Assembly (NCBI GenBank): GCA_019188255.1
Contig: JAETXT010000001.1
Span: 1,302,001-1,366,000 of the forward strand
Reading direction: 5' to 3'
Length of the DNA stretch: 64,000 bases
DNA from: Verticillium longisporum
Lineage: Eukaryota; Ascomycota; Sordariomycetes; Glomerellales; Plectosphaerellaceae
In this document: in pieces, positions 54,815-64,000 of the stretch
Numbering within the stretch: the first letter of the stretch is position 1
How the letters are laid out: every line of letters starts with the position of its first letter
Made by a program: the position numbers and the translations under genes
Notes under the pieces: model-generated
What the model saw: only the letters and a program-made list of their open reading frames with translations
Told to the model about the DNA's origin: nothing
The model's database searches: none

Positions 54815-55968
54815 GCCACTTGAAAGAGAAGACTATGAAGGAGAAAGTCTAACCAAAACACAAAAAAAAAAAAAAAGAATGGACGATGGAATGACCTGGA
54901 ACTCATTCCTCCGGCTGACGGCTGGACCCAAGGCCGAGAGAGACTCTCCTTTTCCATGCAGACGAGACGATTTTTTGCATACAGGTCCAAGCGAGGCGCG
55001 CCGAGGGAATCTGATTGAAATTTTGGGCGGGTTATACGGACATCATTTTTCGCATAGAGGACGTGGGCTCCAAGTACCTGACCTTGATGCTTTGCATCCT
55101 TTTTTTTTTTTGGAGGGGTTGAAGATACCATTCTCTTTCTTTGCGCATCTTGGAGTATGCTCTTATTTGCCCTCTGGCCACACGGCACATGGTACACACA
55201 CAGATTGCAGACTGCATGAATTTGGTATTGTAGTGGCGAGTCCAGCCACGCGCCAGATTGACTTGTCGTGGCTGGGAAGATAAATAAACTACACTGCAGA
55301 CCATTAGCCGTTGAGAATTGCGATGTTTTGCGTGTATTCAATCGGCGGCCTGCATTGTTCGTCGGAGTTGATGGCATGACGGCCGCCCCGGATCGACAGC
55401 GGTGTCGGAGTCGGAGGCTTTGGTGGTGAGTCAGGGTCTGTATCAGTGGCGGAGGACGACATGTGCGTCCCTTTTTGGGCACCTCCGCTGGCGATCGCCA
55501 AGTGCGGCGCTGCCAAGTGCTGGGGGCAGGTGCGAGGAGCCACCCGTTCCGGCATCGGTCGGTGGCGACGACTTCCCTGTGCCCTCTATTACCTCAGGCA
55601 CTAGGCCCCTTCCAATGCTCGAGGCACTGCCACCCCCAGAGCCTCGAGCACTCTCACTGGAAGGAGGCACCCAAGGCACCGAAGCTGGAGTGCAGCGCTC
55701 GGCGGCTTGGCCGCTGCAGCGACTCCGACGTAGGACTAGCCTCGCCGGAGCTTCAGTGCCCACCAGCAACGGCGCTACGTACCTACCTACGTACCTGGGC
55801 CGAGTAGGCATCTCTGCGAAAGTGACTGATGACTGACCTCCCTCCCCCCACCGCCTCTACATCACCACTTCTTAAGAACAACTTGACCCCCTCCCCGCAT
55901 TGAGATTACCAGCAGCAAGCTTCAACCTACTGCACATCAATTGGGATCATTGCACATTCGGCAGCACC
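54815..55968. other. Intergenic region, PRM1 3' flank and tryptophan synthase promoter
   Basis: Poly-A and poly-T runs at 54863-54876 and 55100-55112, a CTACGTACCTACCTACGTAC block at 55775-55794, and tandem TGACTGA at 55823-55836. No gene recognised. Confidence 0.5.
55823..55836. promoter_or_regulatory. Possible cross-pathway control (Cpc1/Gcn4) sites
   Basis: Two adjacent TGACTGA heptamers lie about 135 bp ahead of the tryptophan synthase start. The Gcn4/Cpc1 consensus is TGACTCA, so each is one base off. Tryptophan genes are classic targets of this regulation; this is inference only. Confidence 0.3.
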
Positions 55969-58388
55969 ATGGAGCACATTCGCAAGACATTTCAGCGCTG
56001 CAAGGCCGAGAACAGGGTGAGTTGAGTCCAGCCTCCATTTGCCCCTCTCCCCAATCGCGGGGCACTTTTTCCTCTGCCCCCGCCACCGAACACACCACGC
56101 ACGACGGCATGGTCTCGAGAGCCCACAAGCTCAAGTCGACGGGAAGACATGACTGACATAGCGATGACAGTCAGCCCTCGTGACCTATGTCACCGCCGGC
56201 TTTCCCACGGCCGAGGAGACGCCCGATATCCTCCTCGCCATGGAGAAGGGTGGAGCTGGTGAGTCTTGACGATGGACCAGCCCTCGATAAGACTTCTCAT
56301 CCTGACACAGCCAGATATCCTCGAGCTCGGCGCGCCCTTCACAGACCCTATCGCCGACGGCCCGACCATTCAGACCTCCAACACAATTGCTCTGCAAAAT
56401 GGCGTCACGATCGAGTCCACACTAAAGATGGTCAAGGATGCGAGGAGTAAGGGCCTCAAGGCGCCGGTTCTGCTGATGGGATACTACAACCCGCTCCTGA
56501 GTTACGGCGAGGAGAGGCTCCTCAACGACTGCGCTGACAGCGGCGTCAACGGCTTCATCGTGGTCGATCTGCCTCCCGAGGAGGCCGTCTCGTTCCGCAA
56601 GCTTTGCAACAAGGGACAGTACGTCATGGATACCTGTCCTCGGGATTTTTGAAGTCTTCGGCCGTTGTACTGACACCCAGCAGGCTCTCCTATGTTCCCC
56701 TGATCGCGCCCGCCACGTCTGACGCCCGCATGAAGATTCTCTGCCAGCTCGCCGACTCGTTCATCTACGTCGTTTCCCGCCAAGGCGTTACCGGTGCCCT
56801 CGGCTCCCTGAACGCCAACCTCCCCGAACTCATCTCCCGCGTGAAGAAGTACAGCGGCGACAAGCCCGCCGCTGTCGGCTTTGGCGTCAGTACCCGCGAA
56901 CACTTCCAGAGCCTCGCTACCCTCTCCGATGGTGTCGTCGTCGGCAGCCAGATCATCACGACCCTGCAGAAGGCCACCCCTGAGAACCGCCTCAAGGACC
57001 TCGAGGAGTACTGCGCCTATCTCGGCGGCCGCAGGCCCGAGGCCGCGAACGAGACGACGCGCGAAGTCGGCATCGTTGAGGCCATTGCCGATGCCAAGGC
57101 TCCCGAGGCCGTCCCTACCGTATCCGCAACCATCACTGCCGAGCAGGACAGCGACCTTGTCGCGCAGCTCGCCGCCATGCACGGCAAGATTCCCGAACGC
57201 TTTGGCGAATTCGGTGGGCAGTACGTACCAGAGAGTTTGATGGACTGCCTGTCTGAGCTCGAGGAGGGCTTCAACAAGATCAACAACGACCCCAAGTTCT
57301 GGGAGGAGTACAGGTCCTACTACGACTACATGGGCCGACCTGGCCACCTGCACCTCGCTGAGCGCCTGACAGAGCACGCTGGAGGTGCCAACATTTGGTT
57401 GAAGCGTGAGGATCTCAACCACACGGGCTCCCACAAGATCAACAATGCGCTGGGTCAGCTCCTGCTGGCGAAGCGCCTCGGAAAGACCAAGATTATCGCC
57501 GAAACAGGCGCCGGCCAGCACGGTGTCGCGACGGCGACTGTCTGCGCCAAGTTCGGCATGGAGTGCACCGTCTACATGGGCGCCGAGGACGTGCGCCGCC
57601 AGGCCCTCAACGTGTTCCGCATGAAGCTCCTCGGCGCCAAGGTTGTGGCCGTCGAGGCCGGCAGCCGCACGCTCCGCGACGCCGTCAACGAGGCTCTGCG
57701 TGCCTGGGTCGTCAATCTTGAGACGACTCACTACATCATCGGCTCCGCCATCGGCCCCCACCCGTTCCCGACTATTGTGCGTACCTTCCAGTCCGTCATT
57801 GGCGAGGAGACGAAGCGCCAGATGCAGGAGAAGCGCGGCAAGCTGCCGGACGCCGTCGTCGCCTGCGTCGGCGGCGGCAGCAACGCCGTCGGCATGTTCT
57901 ACCCCTTCTCCAACGACCCCAGCGTCCGGCTTGTCGGTGTCGAGGCTGGCGGCGACGGCGTCGAGACGGCGCGCCACAGCGCCACGCTCTCGGGCGGCAC
58001 AAAGGGTGTGCTGCACGGCGTCAAGACGTACGTCCTGCAGGACAAGCACGGTCAGATCTCCGAGACGCACTCCGTGTCGGCCGGTCTCGACTATCCGGGT
58101 GTCGGCCCCGAACTGAGCTCCTGGAAGGACAGCAACCGCGCCCAGTACGTTGTCGCCACCGATGCGCAGGCCTTTATCGGCTTCCGCCTCATGAGCCAGC
58201 TCGAGGGCATCATCCCCGCGCTCGAGTCGGCGCACGGCATCTATGGTGCGCTCGAGCTCGCCAAGACGATGAAGAAGGACGAGGACGTCGTCATCTGCCT
58301 CAGTGGACGTGGTGACAAGGACGTGCAGAGCGTGGCCGATGAGCTGCCGACGCTGGGACCTAAGATTGGCTGGGACTTGCGGTTTTAG
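55969..58388 (+). CDS. Tryptophan synthase, bifunctional alpha-beta
   Basis: Exons 55969-56016, 56171-56258, 56315-56618 and 56684-58388 encode 714 residues, close to the usual fungal length of about 710. The alpha half (1 to ~265) starts [20 protein letters not shown] and has [20 protein letters not shown] with the catalytic Glu/Asp region and VVDLPPEEA. The beta half follows after a linker: [19 protein letters not shown], then the PLP lysine in [12 protein letters not shown] (Lys398), [11 protein letters not shown], and [13 protein letters not shown]. The enzyme converts indole-glycerol phosphate and serine into tryptophan in the cytosol, channelling indole between domains. Known as trp-3 in Neurospora and TRP5 in yeast. 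No indel is needed here. Three introns in the alpha half is a common Sordariomycete layout. Confidence 0.97.
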
Positions 58389-58767
58389 AGTAGGGGCCGG
58401 ACGGCGTTTGATGGGATACAAAAGGTAGCCTGATTTTTCAAGATTTGATTCTACAGACTTGGCAGAAGCTGCGGTGCGACGTTGCGTTGTGAATGCTGTC
58501 GGTATGCCATCGAGTATGTATTGTATGCCGTTGAGTGAAATAAGCCAGCTGAGCGTATCCCATATGAACGCTCGCATGTCTGGCCTCGATGGCTGCATTC
58601 CACTGTCATGGTCACCCCTCGTCGATCATCAAGGCCGTTCATCAAAGAAAAAGTATGCAGGGATACATCTTGTGCCGGCCATCTGTCCGGGCAGGGGAGA
58701 AGACGGAAAAGTACACATATGATACAAATAGACACAGGGTCGCCGCATCGGACCCCCCCTTCCCAAA
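58389..58767. other. Convergent intergenic spacer
   Basis: 3' flanks of the tryptophan synthase and bL28m genes; nothing else seen. Confidence 0.5.
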
Positions 58768-59613
58768 TCATGGCCTCTTGGCCTCGTCCTTCTCCATGGC
58801 CTCAATCGCAGCGTCGAGCTCCTCCACAGTGCCGCCGACCTGCTCGCCCGCGCCCCTGACGTCCTCGTCACCCGCCAGCTCGGCCTCCTCGCCGAGGGCA
58901 AACTCCTGGCCCTGGGCCTGCAGCGCGGCCACGTCCCAGGCCATCCTGTCGGCGGCGACGGCCTCGGCGCGGCGCGCAATGATGGCCCTGCTGACGGCGC
59001 TCAGGGGCCCCGGCGTGGCGCCGTCGACGAGCACGTGGACGAGGTCCGTGTTGTCCTCGTCCTCGACGCCCGCGGGCCGCACGACGCCGAGGCGCGCGCG
59101 CTCGTCGGCGAAGCGCGCCCGCACGGCGGCCGTCTGCATGACGAGCCAGCGCAGCTTCCAGCCGCCGGGGCCGAGGTCGCGGACGCGCGCCGCCTTGGAC
59201 TTGAGCACGTAGGCGTCGAGGCCGCCCTCCTTGCGGATGGTGCGCAGCATGCGCAGCGAGAGCCGGGCCCGCACCCAGACGCCGAGGGCCGCCGACCAGA
59301 GGCGCTTGCGGTGGATGTTGGGCCGCCAGGCCCGCGGCGTCTTGACCTTGTGGTCTGACGAGATGTTGTTGCCGCGGCGGATGCGGGCCGTTGCGTAGAG
59401 CCCGCCGTTGGACTGCTTGTAGATGAGGCGCGGCCCGAGGGGGTAGTCGGGGATCGGGAAGGCGGGAATGCGGTGGAGGGCAATGGTTTTCGTCAGCGCC
59501 GCCGGCGTCGTCGAGAAGGTGCGGCTGCTGGGTGTCTTGAGGCACAGGGAGCTGAGAGACGAGGTGAGGCCGCGGAGGGGGGCGCTGCCGCGCTGGGCGG
59601 CGAGCGTCGACAT
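58768..59613 (-). CDS. Mitochondrial ribosomal protein bL28m (yeast Mrpl24)
   Basis: A single exon of 281 residues. Residues 1-40 form a mitochondrial targeting sequence (MSTLAAQRGSAPLRGL, RTFSTTPAALTK). The L28 fold follows: LIYKQSNGGLYATARIRRGN, SSDHKVKTPRAWRPNIHRKR, and RARLSLRMLRTIRKEGGLDAY. It is a large-subunit protein of the mitochondrial ribosome. An acidic C-terminal extension (VEELDAAIEAMEKDEAKRP) beyond bacterial L28 (about 78 residues) is usual for fungal members. ATG at 59611-59613 is the first in frame; the promoter is shared with the divergent gene at 60073. Confidence 0.9.
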   Translation of the reverse strand: MSTLAAQRGSAPLRGLTSSLSSLCLKTPSSRTFSTTPAALTKTIALHRIPAFPIPDYPLGPRLIYKQSNGGLYATARIRRGNNISSDHKVKTPRAWRPNIHRKRLWSAALGVWVRARLSLRMLRTIRKEGGLDAYVLKSKAARVRDLGPGGWKLRWLVMQTAAVRARFADERARLGVVRPAGVEDEDNTDLVHVLVDGATPGPLSAVSRAIIARRAEAVAADRMAWDVAALQAQGQEFALGEEAELAGDEDVRGAGEQVGGTVEELDAAIEAMEKDEAKRP

Positions 59614-60072
59614 TGTGAGGGAGGTGTGTGTGTGTGTGTTCGAGTTTGAGGTGCCGTGCTATCGTCGTGGCATTGGTCTTGGATTTGTTTCGAGTGCCAA
59701 TCGAAGATTCCGTGACCTCGTGATGGCCGGATTGTCAAGCTTCAAGTGAGGTGATGTTAGCTTAGAGAGTCGTACTTTTTCCGTGCAGGGTCGATTTGAG
59801 TCGGGGATCGGCTTCAGGGAAAATCCGCCTCAAAGGTAAGGGGGGGGGGGTTCAGGCTTGTGTGCTGCCAATCAGGTGACATCGTGTCGGGTTCGCGAGG
59901 GGTGAGGGGTTCAGGGGGGTCACTTTGGGTTGTATACATAGTAAAGGAGCAGGTCGCGGTGGGCAGATGGATGATGTCTCGACCATGCCAACCCAATAAT
60001 CTCATGTGCTTGTACGAACCAACCATTTGAGCGAGAAAGAGGGAGAGCGAGTTTCCATTCAGGCCGAGCACA
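59614..60072. promoter_or_regulatory. Divergent promoter region
   Basis: Shared upstream region of the bL28m and coiled-coil genes, with a GTGTGTGT tract at 59625-59637 and a run of ten G at 59840-59849. Confidence 0.5.
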
Positions 60073-61143
60073 ATGCTGCCGCCCGTCGAACAGTCGATCC
60101 TCGACAACAATCCCGACTTTGCATCCCTCCACCACACTCTCACAACTGTCATCCTCAACCCAGACGGTTCGACCAAGAACGATATCCTCCGCAAAGAGCG
60201 CGAATCCGTCCATAACGTAGGTATCCTATACCAGCCTCGAGGGAAAACCTGACATTCCAAGGACCTCCGCGCCCACCGCAAAACCCACGCAAAGCACCAC
60301 CTCCTAACCCACGCCCTCGCAACAGCAACACCACCCCCAGCCCCAGCACCAAAAGGCACAATCGGCAAGCCCCGCCCCGCCGCCCAGCCGCCGTCCCTAC
60401 CGCCGTCCCTCCTCGACCTCCTCATCCTGCTGCCCGCGCTCCTCGACCCGTCAGCCCCGCCCCTGACGCCCGCCGAAGCAGACACCCTCCTCGCCCACCC
60501 GCCCCTCTCCGACCTCCCGACCCTCCTGCCCGCGCTGGGCCCCCTCGTCAGCACAGCCCTGCACACCGCCGCAACGTCCCTCGTGCGCGTCGCCCACCCC
60601 AGCACGAACCCGAGCTTCCTCCACCGCGGCGTCCCCAAGCTCGCGCCCGCCGCCGTCGCCCTGCGCGCCGAGGTCCGCCGCGCTGCCGCCCAGACGGCCG
60701 CCGACCGCCTGCGCCTGGCCGAGGACGTGGCCGCGCTGCTCGCCGACGAGGCCCGCGCCGTCGGGCTGCTGGTGCGCGCCCTCGAGGGCAAGCACGGCGT
60801 CGTGGCGCGGAGCCTCGAGCTGCGGGCTGCCGAGGTCGGGCTCGCGGCGCGCAGGGCCGAGGTCGAGGCGCGCATGGTCGCCAGGGCTGTCGAGGGCGAC
60901 GTGTACACGCCCGAGACGGTGTCTGCGCTGACCAACTACGGTGTCCATCTGCGAGATGCGAGGGTCAGGGTCGAGGAGAGCATTCGCCGGCTCGAGATGG
61001 AGCTCGAGGGTTATGGCGTGGGCGCGCAGAGGGGACAGGCGCAGGCGCAGGAGGGACGGATGAGGGAGATGGCGAGGGTGTACAGGGCCATGGAGAGGGA
61101 GATTGACGAGGTGAAGAAGGATCTCAAGAGGCTGGGGAGGTGA
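60073..61143 (+). CDS. Coiled-coil protein of unknown function
   Basis: Exons 60073-60216 and 60262-61143 (45-bp intron) encode 341 residues. The N-terminal block MLPPVEQSILDNNPDFASLH with TTVILNPDGSTKNDI appears conserved among ascomycetes as I recall it; it is followed by a Pro/Ala/Leu-rich segment and long helices rich in Ala, Arg, Glu (AALLADEARAVGLLVRALEG, MREMARVYRAMEREIDEVKK) with heptad spacing. No signal peptide, membrane segment or enzyme motif. It might be a structural or complex-scaffold subunit, but I do not recognise a named family. A second donor, one triplet plus one base downstream, is possible at 60221 but would change phase. Confidence 0.78.
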
Positions 61144-61403
61144 AGGGCCCGTCTTGGGTCTTGATGTTACGACGAAACATGAAGTATGAAGCATGAAATC
61201 ATGAAGCATAGCGAGCCACCATGAGGATGCAATGTCGTCAAGAGAATCATGGTGTTATACAGAATCAGCGCTGCCAGTCTACTGCCGCGGGCGTCATCGC
61301 TCGCTTGTCATCTAGTCTGCCGCCCACCGCCTCCCCGGCCCATATCCAGGCACCATGGCCGCTCCCAATTTTTACACCTGTGCCCCCGCCCCTCAAAGCC
61401 CAC
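61144..61403. other. Convergent intergenic spacer
   Basis: 3' flanks of the coiled-coil and aminotransferase genes; a short GAAGCATGAAATCATGAAGC direct repeat near 61185-61207. Confidence 0.45.
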
Positions 61404-62928
61404 TTAACCCTTGACCTTGAAGATGGCCTCGGCGAGGCGGCCGACGTTGTCGCTGGTGATGCCAGCAACGGAGATACGGCCGTCCTTGGTGGCGTAGACG
61501 CTGTGCTCCTTGGCGAGGGAGTCCATCTGCTCGGGCGTCAGGCCCGTGTAGGCGAACATGCCAATCTGGCTGGTGATGTGGCTCCAGTCATGCTTGCTGC
61601 CGAGCTTCTCAAGGTCCTCCTTGAGCAGGGCGCGCATGGTGATGATGCGGTCGGCCATCTCCTTGACCTCGCCGAGCCACTGCTTGTAGAGGGCAGGGTT
61701 GGTGAGGATCTCGGCGGCGACACGGGCACCGTGGATGGGAGGGTTCGAGTACATGGGGCGCACGACAATCTTGATCTGGCTGTCGACGCGCTTGGCCTCG
61801 GCAGCGTCGTTGGCGACGATGCTGAAGGCGCCGACACGTTCACCATAGAGACCCATGTTCTTGGCGAAGGACTGGGCAAGGCAGAGGTCGTGGCCCTCGG
61901 CGACAAAGTGGCGCAGGGCAAAGGCGTCCTTGTCGGTGGAGCCCGAGGCGAAGCCCTGGTAGGCCATGTCGAAGAAGGAGAAGTGGCCGCTGGCCTTGAC
62001 AACAGCCGAGATCTCCTTCCACTGCTCCTGCGTGGGGTCAACACCGGTGGGGTTGTGGGCGCAGGCGTGGAAGAGGAAGACGGAGCCCTTGGGGGCGGCC
62101 TTGATGTCGGCGATCATGCCCTCGAAATCGAGGCCGATGGTGTCGCGGTTGTAATAGCGGTACTGCTCAACCTGAAGGCCGGCGTCGGAGAAGACGGCCT
62201 TGTGGTTGGCCCACGAGGGCGTGGGGATGTAGATCTTCTTCTCGCCAGGGAAGAAGCGCTTGAGGAATTCGGCGCCGATGCGCAGGGCGCCCGTGCCGGA
62301 GATGGACTGAGTGATGGCGAGACGCGACAGGGCGGACGAGTCGGCACCGTAGGCGAGCTCGGCGGCGGCCTTGGTGAAGTCAGGCACACCAGTGATGCCG
62401 GCGTACTCCTTGTTCAACTTGGCGTCGACAACCTTCTGCTCGGCAGTGCGCACCGAGGGGAGGACGTACGGCTTGCCCTTGTCGTCACGGTAGGCACCGA
62501 CACCTGGTGTGGGTCTAGGTCAGCACGACGTGACGATTGGATATGACAGGCGATGGCAAAGAAGACATACCGAGGTTGATCTTCTTGTCGAACGTGTCGG
62601 CCTTGAAGGCTTCGGTGATACCTGGGCAAGAACGTTAGCTGCGATGCATGTAGACTGAGGGCATCAATGACGTACCAAGAATGGCCTTTCGGAGGGAGGC
62701 TCGGATCAGCTGGAAGTTCGATCTAAAAAGGCATTGGCAATTATTGACTTACATCCTGACGAACAATTAGCATCATGACATCTCCGAGAGACAAGCTTCA
62801 AGTGTACTTACAGGAGGGCCCTGGGCAACGTTGGCCCAGGTCGAGCCGGCGCGGGCGACATTGAGCGGGAGGGCCGATGCGCGGCGCAGGCCGGCTTGCC
62901 TGGTGGCGATTCGCAGAGAAGAGAGCAT
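61404..62928 (-). CDS. Aspartate aminotransferase, mitochondrial
   Basis: Five exons: 62812-62928, 62753-62755 (3 nt), 62676-62685 (10 nt), 62571-62621 and 61404-62503, giving 426 residues with all junctions in phase. Residues 1-30 are a mitochondrial presequence ([20 protein letters not shown]). The family start [16 protein letters not shown] is built across three tiny pieces, Asp being the 3-nt exon GAT. Later come [45 protein letters not shown], and the PLP lysine in [14 protein letters not shown] (Lys275). It transfers the amino group between aspartate and oxaloacetate in the matrix, part of the malate-aspartate shuttle. Intron 1 is 62756-62811 and intron 2 is 62686-62752. If exon 2 were skipped the conserved Asp would be lost without a frame change. 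Confidence 0.93.
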
Positions 62929-64000
62929 TGTGATGGTGGAGGATCAAACGAACAAAGAGCGCTTGAAGGAGGGAAGGGAAGACTAGCAGAGAGGGTTTGG
63001 AGAGGGAGAAGATATTAAAAGTCAGGGACGACTTTCGAGATGGGTCTGACTCGAAGGGGGAAAGTATGGTAGTGGTCCCGGTCTCGACTGACTGTTTTGC
63101 TGGCGAGGCTTGCTAGCTGCTGGGCAGTCGGCACCTGCTGTATACCTAGGTACCTCTTAGGTAGGGACCTTCGTACATAGTACATAGTACATAGTAGTCA
63201 TACCGGCTGGGGAGACAGCTCTATGCGCCCGATTGCGGAAGGTGATTGGCACGCTTTTGAGAAAAAATACAGCGGGCCCCCAGCGACTGTGCACCTCGCG
63301 CGCGTCCTGCGCCCTGGCCCCAGGGTTACCAGTGGGTGGACCTGCGGAGAGCTGTCGAATGGCGTCACGTCTTACAATGGGGTCCCGGGGTTGGAATCCG
63401 CAAGCTCGGGATGTCACGTGCTGTTCGTGCTCGTGCTCGTGCTCGTGCTGCTCGGCTTGTGATTGAGGTTGCACGCGATGGGTCCGATGTCAATGGGAAT
63501 GACAGCTGTCCATGACTCCAGATTGACATGAGAGTCAGGAATCGAGTTCATCAACTTCGCCGGTGACTAGTTCTTGGCCTTTCTTCGAAGAAGTTACCTG
63601 CGATTGAAGGAGCTCAGTCATTCGGAGTTGTCAAGGCCGGGAACTCACGATCCTGGGACCATCCTGTTCCATCGCCTGCCTCTCCACGCCGATGACTCTA
63701 TCTCGACGTTCAAGCCCCAGGTCATCTCGGACAGGCTCGGAATTGACACCTCAATGTGACTGTGTCGCGCCGCTATTGCGTTCATCATGGAAGCCCGCCG
63801 ACTATGTGTATTGTACTGCTCAATTGGATATCGTGTCAACGTCTCGGCTGTTGGTAAAACCCAGCAGACAGAAAACCCAGCTGGGCATTGGGCTTTTCGT
63901 CCACAAGAAAATGTGCTAACATCGACGTTGAGTACCTATACAAAAGATATCCCTTGCCAAGGATCTGAGACAATATGTGTAGGACAGACGGTCCACGACC
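62929..64000. other. Upstream region of the aminotransferase gene; no gene recognised
   Basis: Contains GTACATA x3 at 63173-63196, a GCTCGT x4 run near 63428-63450, and TACCTAGGTACC with AGGTAGG near 63143-63166. Open frames up to the window end show no family and end before 64000. Confidence 0.5.
63173..63196. repeat. Short tandem GTACATA repeat
   Basis: The 8-bp unit GTACATAG is repeated three times, about 250 bp upstream of the aminotransferase start. Confidence 0.7.

Noticed and set aside
56502..58598. 698-codon open frame antisense to tryptophan synthase
   Set aside because: It mirrors the GC-rich codon pattern of the real gene, has no family resemblance, and the plus strand is unmistakably tryptophan synthase.
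61221..62546. 441-codon plus-strand open frame over the aminotransferase
   Set aside because: Val/Gly/Asp-rich antisense shadow of a strongly conserved gene.

Overview
The window is nuclear DNA from a filamentous ascomycete, probably a Sordariomycete and perhaps Hypocreales. The evidence is the mix of genes (HET-domain protein, PRM1, bifunctional tryptophan synthase, LaeA-like methyltransferase, Syn8 SNARE, cyclin C/SSN8, Prm1-type fusion protein), short 45-90 bp introns with GTAAGT-like donors and CTAAC-like branch sites, CT-rich leaders, and no operon-like spacing. I cannot name the genus.

Layout. 1-10 kb: 3' part of a meiotic APC/C activator (AMA1-like), SNARE SYN8, a four-EF-hand calcium-regulated mitochondrial carrier, cyclin C (SSN8), a possible Pol III element, and a membrane-anchored alpha/beta hydrolase. 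10-19 kb: gene-poor, with a conserved small basic protein of unknown function at 15.4 kb behind a long CT-rich leader, and a small mitochondrial protein at 18.3 kb. 19.6-34 kb: HET protein, TilS-like tRNA-Ile lysidine synthetase, mitochondrial SAM carrier PET8, WDR48/Duf1-type WD40 protein, a doubtful ankyrin-like remnant, a small Cys/His-rich protein, and DEAD-box helicase HAS1. 35-50 kb: 6-phosphofructo-2-kinase/fructose-2,6-bisphosphatase, a secreted pepsin-like protease, a Kre9-like wall protein, a TMEM53/PaxU-like hydrolase, a three-KH RNA-binding protein, and a LaeA-like methyltransferase. 50-64 kb: PRM1, tryptophan synthase, mitochondrial ribosomal bL28m, an unknown coiled-coil protein, and mitochondrial aspartate aminotransferase. 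These are mostly independent housekeeping genes; no metabolite cluster, transposon, CRISPR array or rRNA gene is visible.

The strongest cross-cutting signal is that at least six conserved genes (calcium-dependent carrier, WDR48-like, HAS1, Kre9-like, KH protein, PRM1, and probably the methyltransferase) each need one- or two-base indels, nearly always in a homopolymer run of 3-5 bases, to recover the family's protein. The exon lengths then sum exactly to a multiple of three. This looks like consensus error in the assembly rather than mass pseudogenisation, so exact protein ends in those genes should be read with care.

Most interesting biology: PRM1 carries, besides two homopolymer indels, an in-frame TAG inside a transmembrane segment, which may be a pseudogene mark or a site for the sexual-stage A-to-I mRNA editing known in Sordariomycetes. 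The aspartate aminotransferase appears to contain a 3-nt microexon and a 10-nt exon. The SYN8 zero-layer residue is His rather than Gln. The protease has DTA in place of its second DTG. An unassigned Pol III-like unit lies between two convergent genes.
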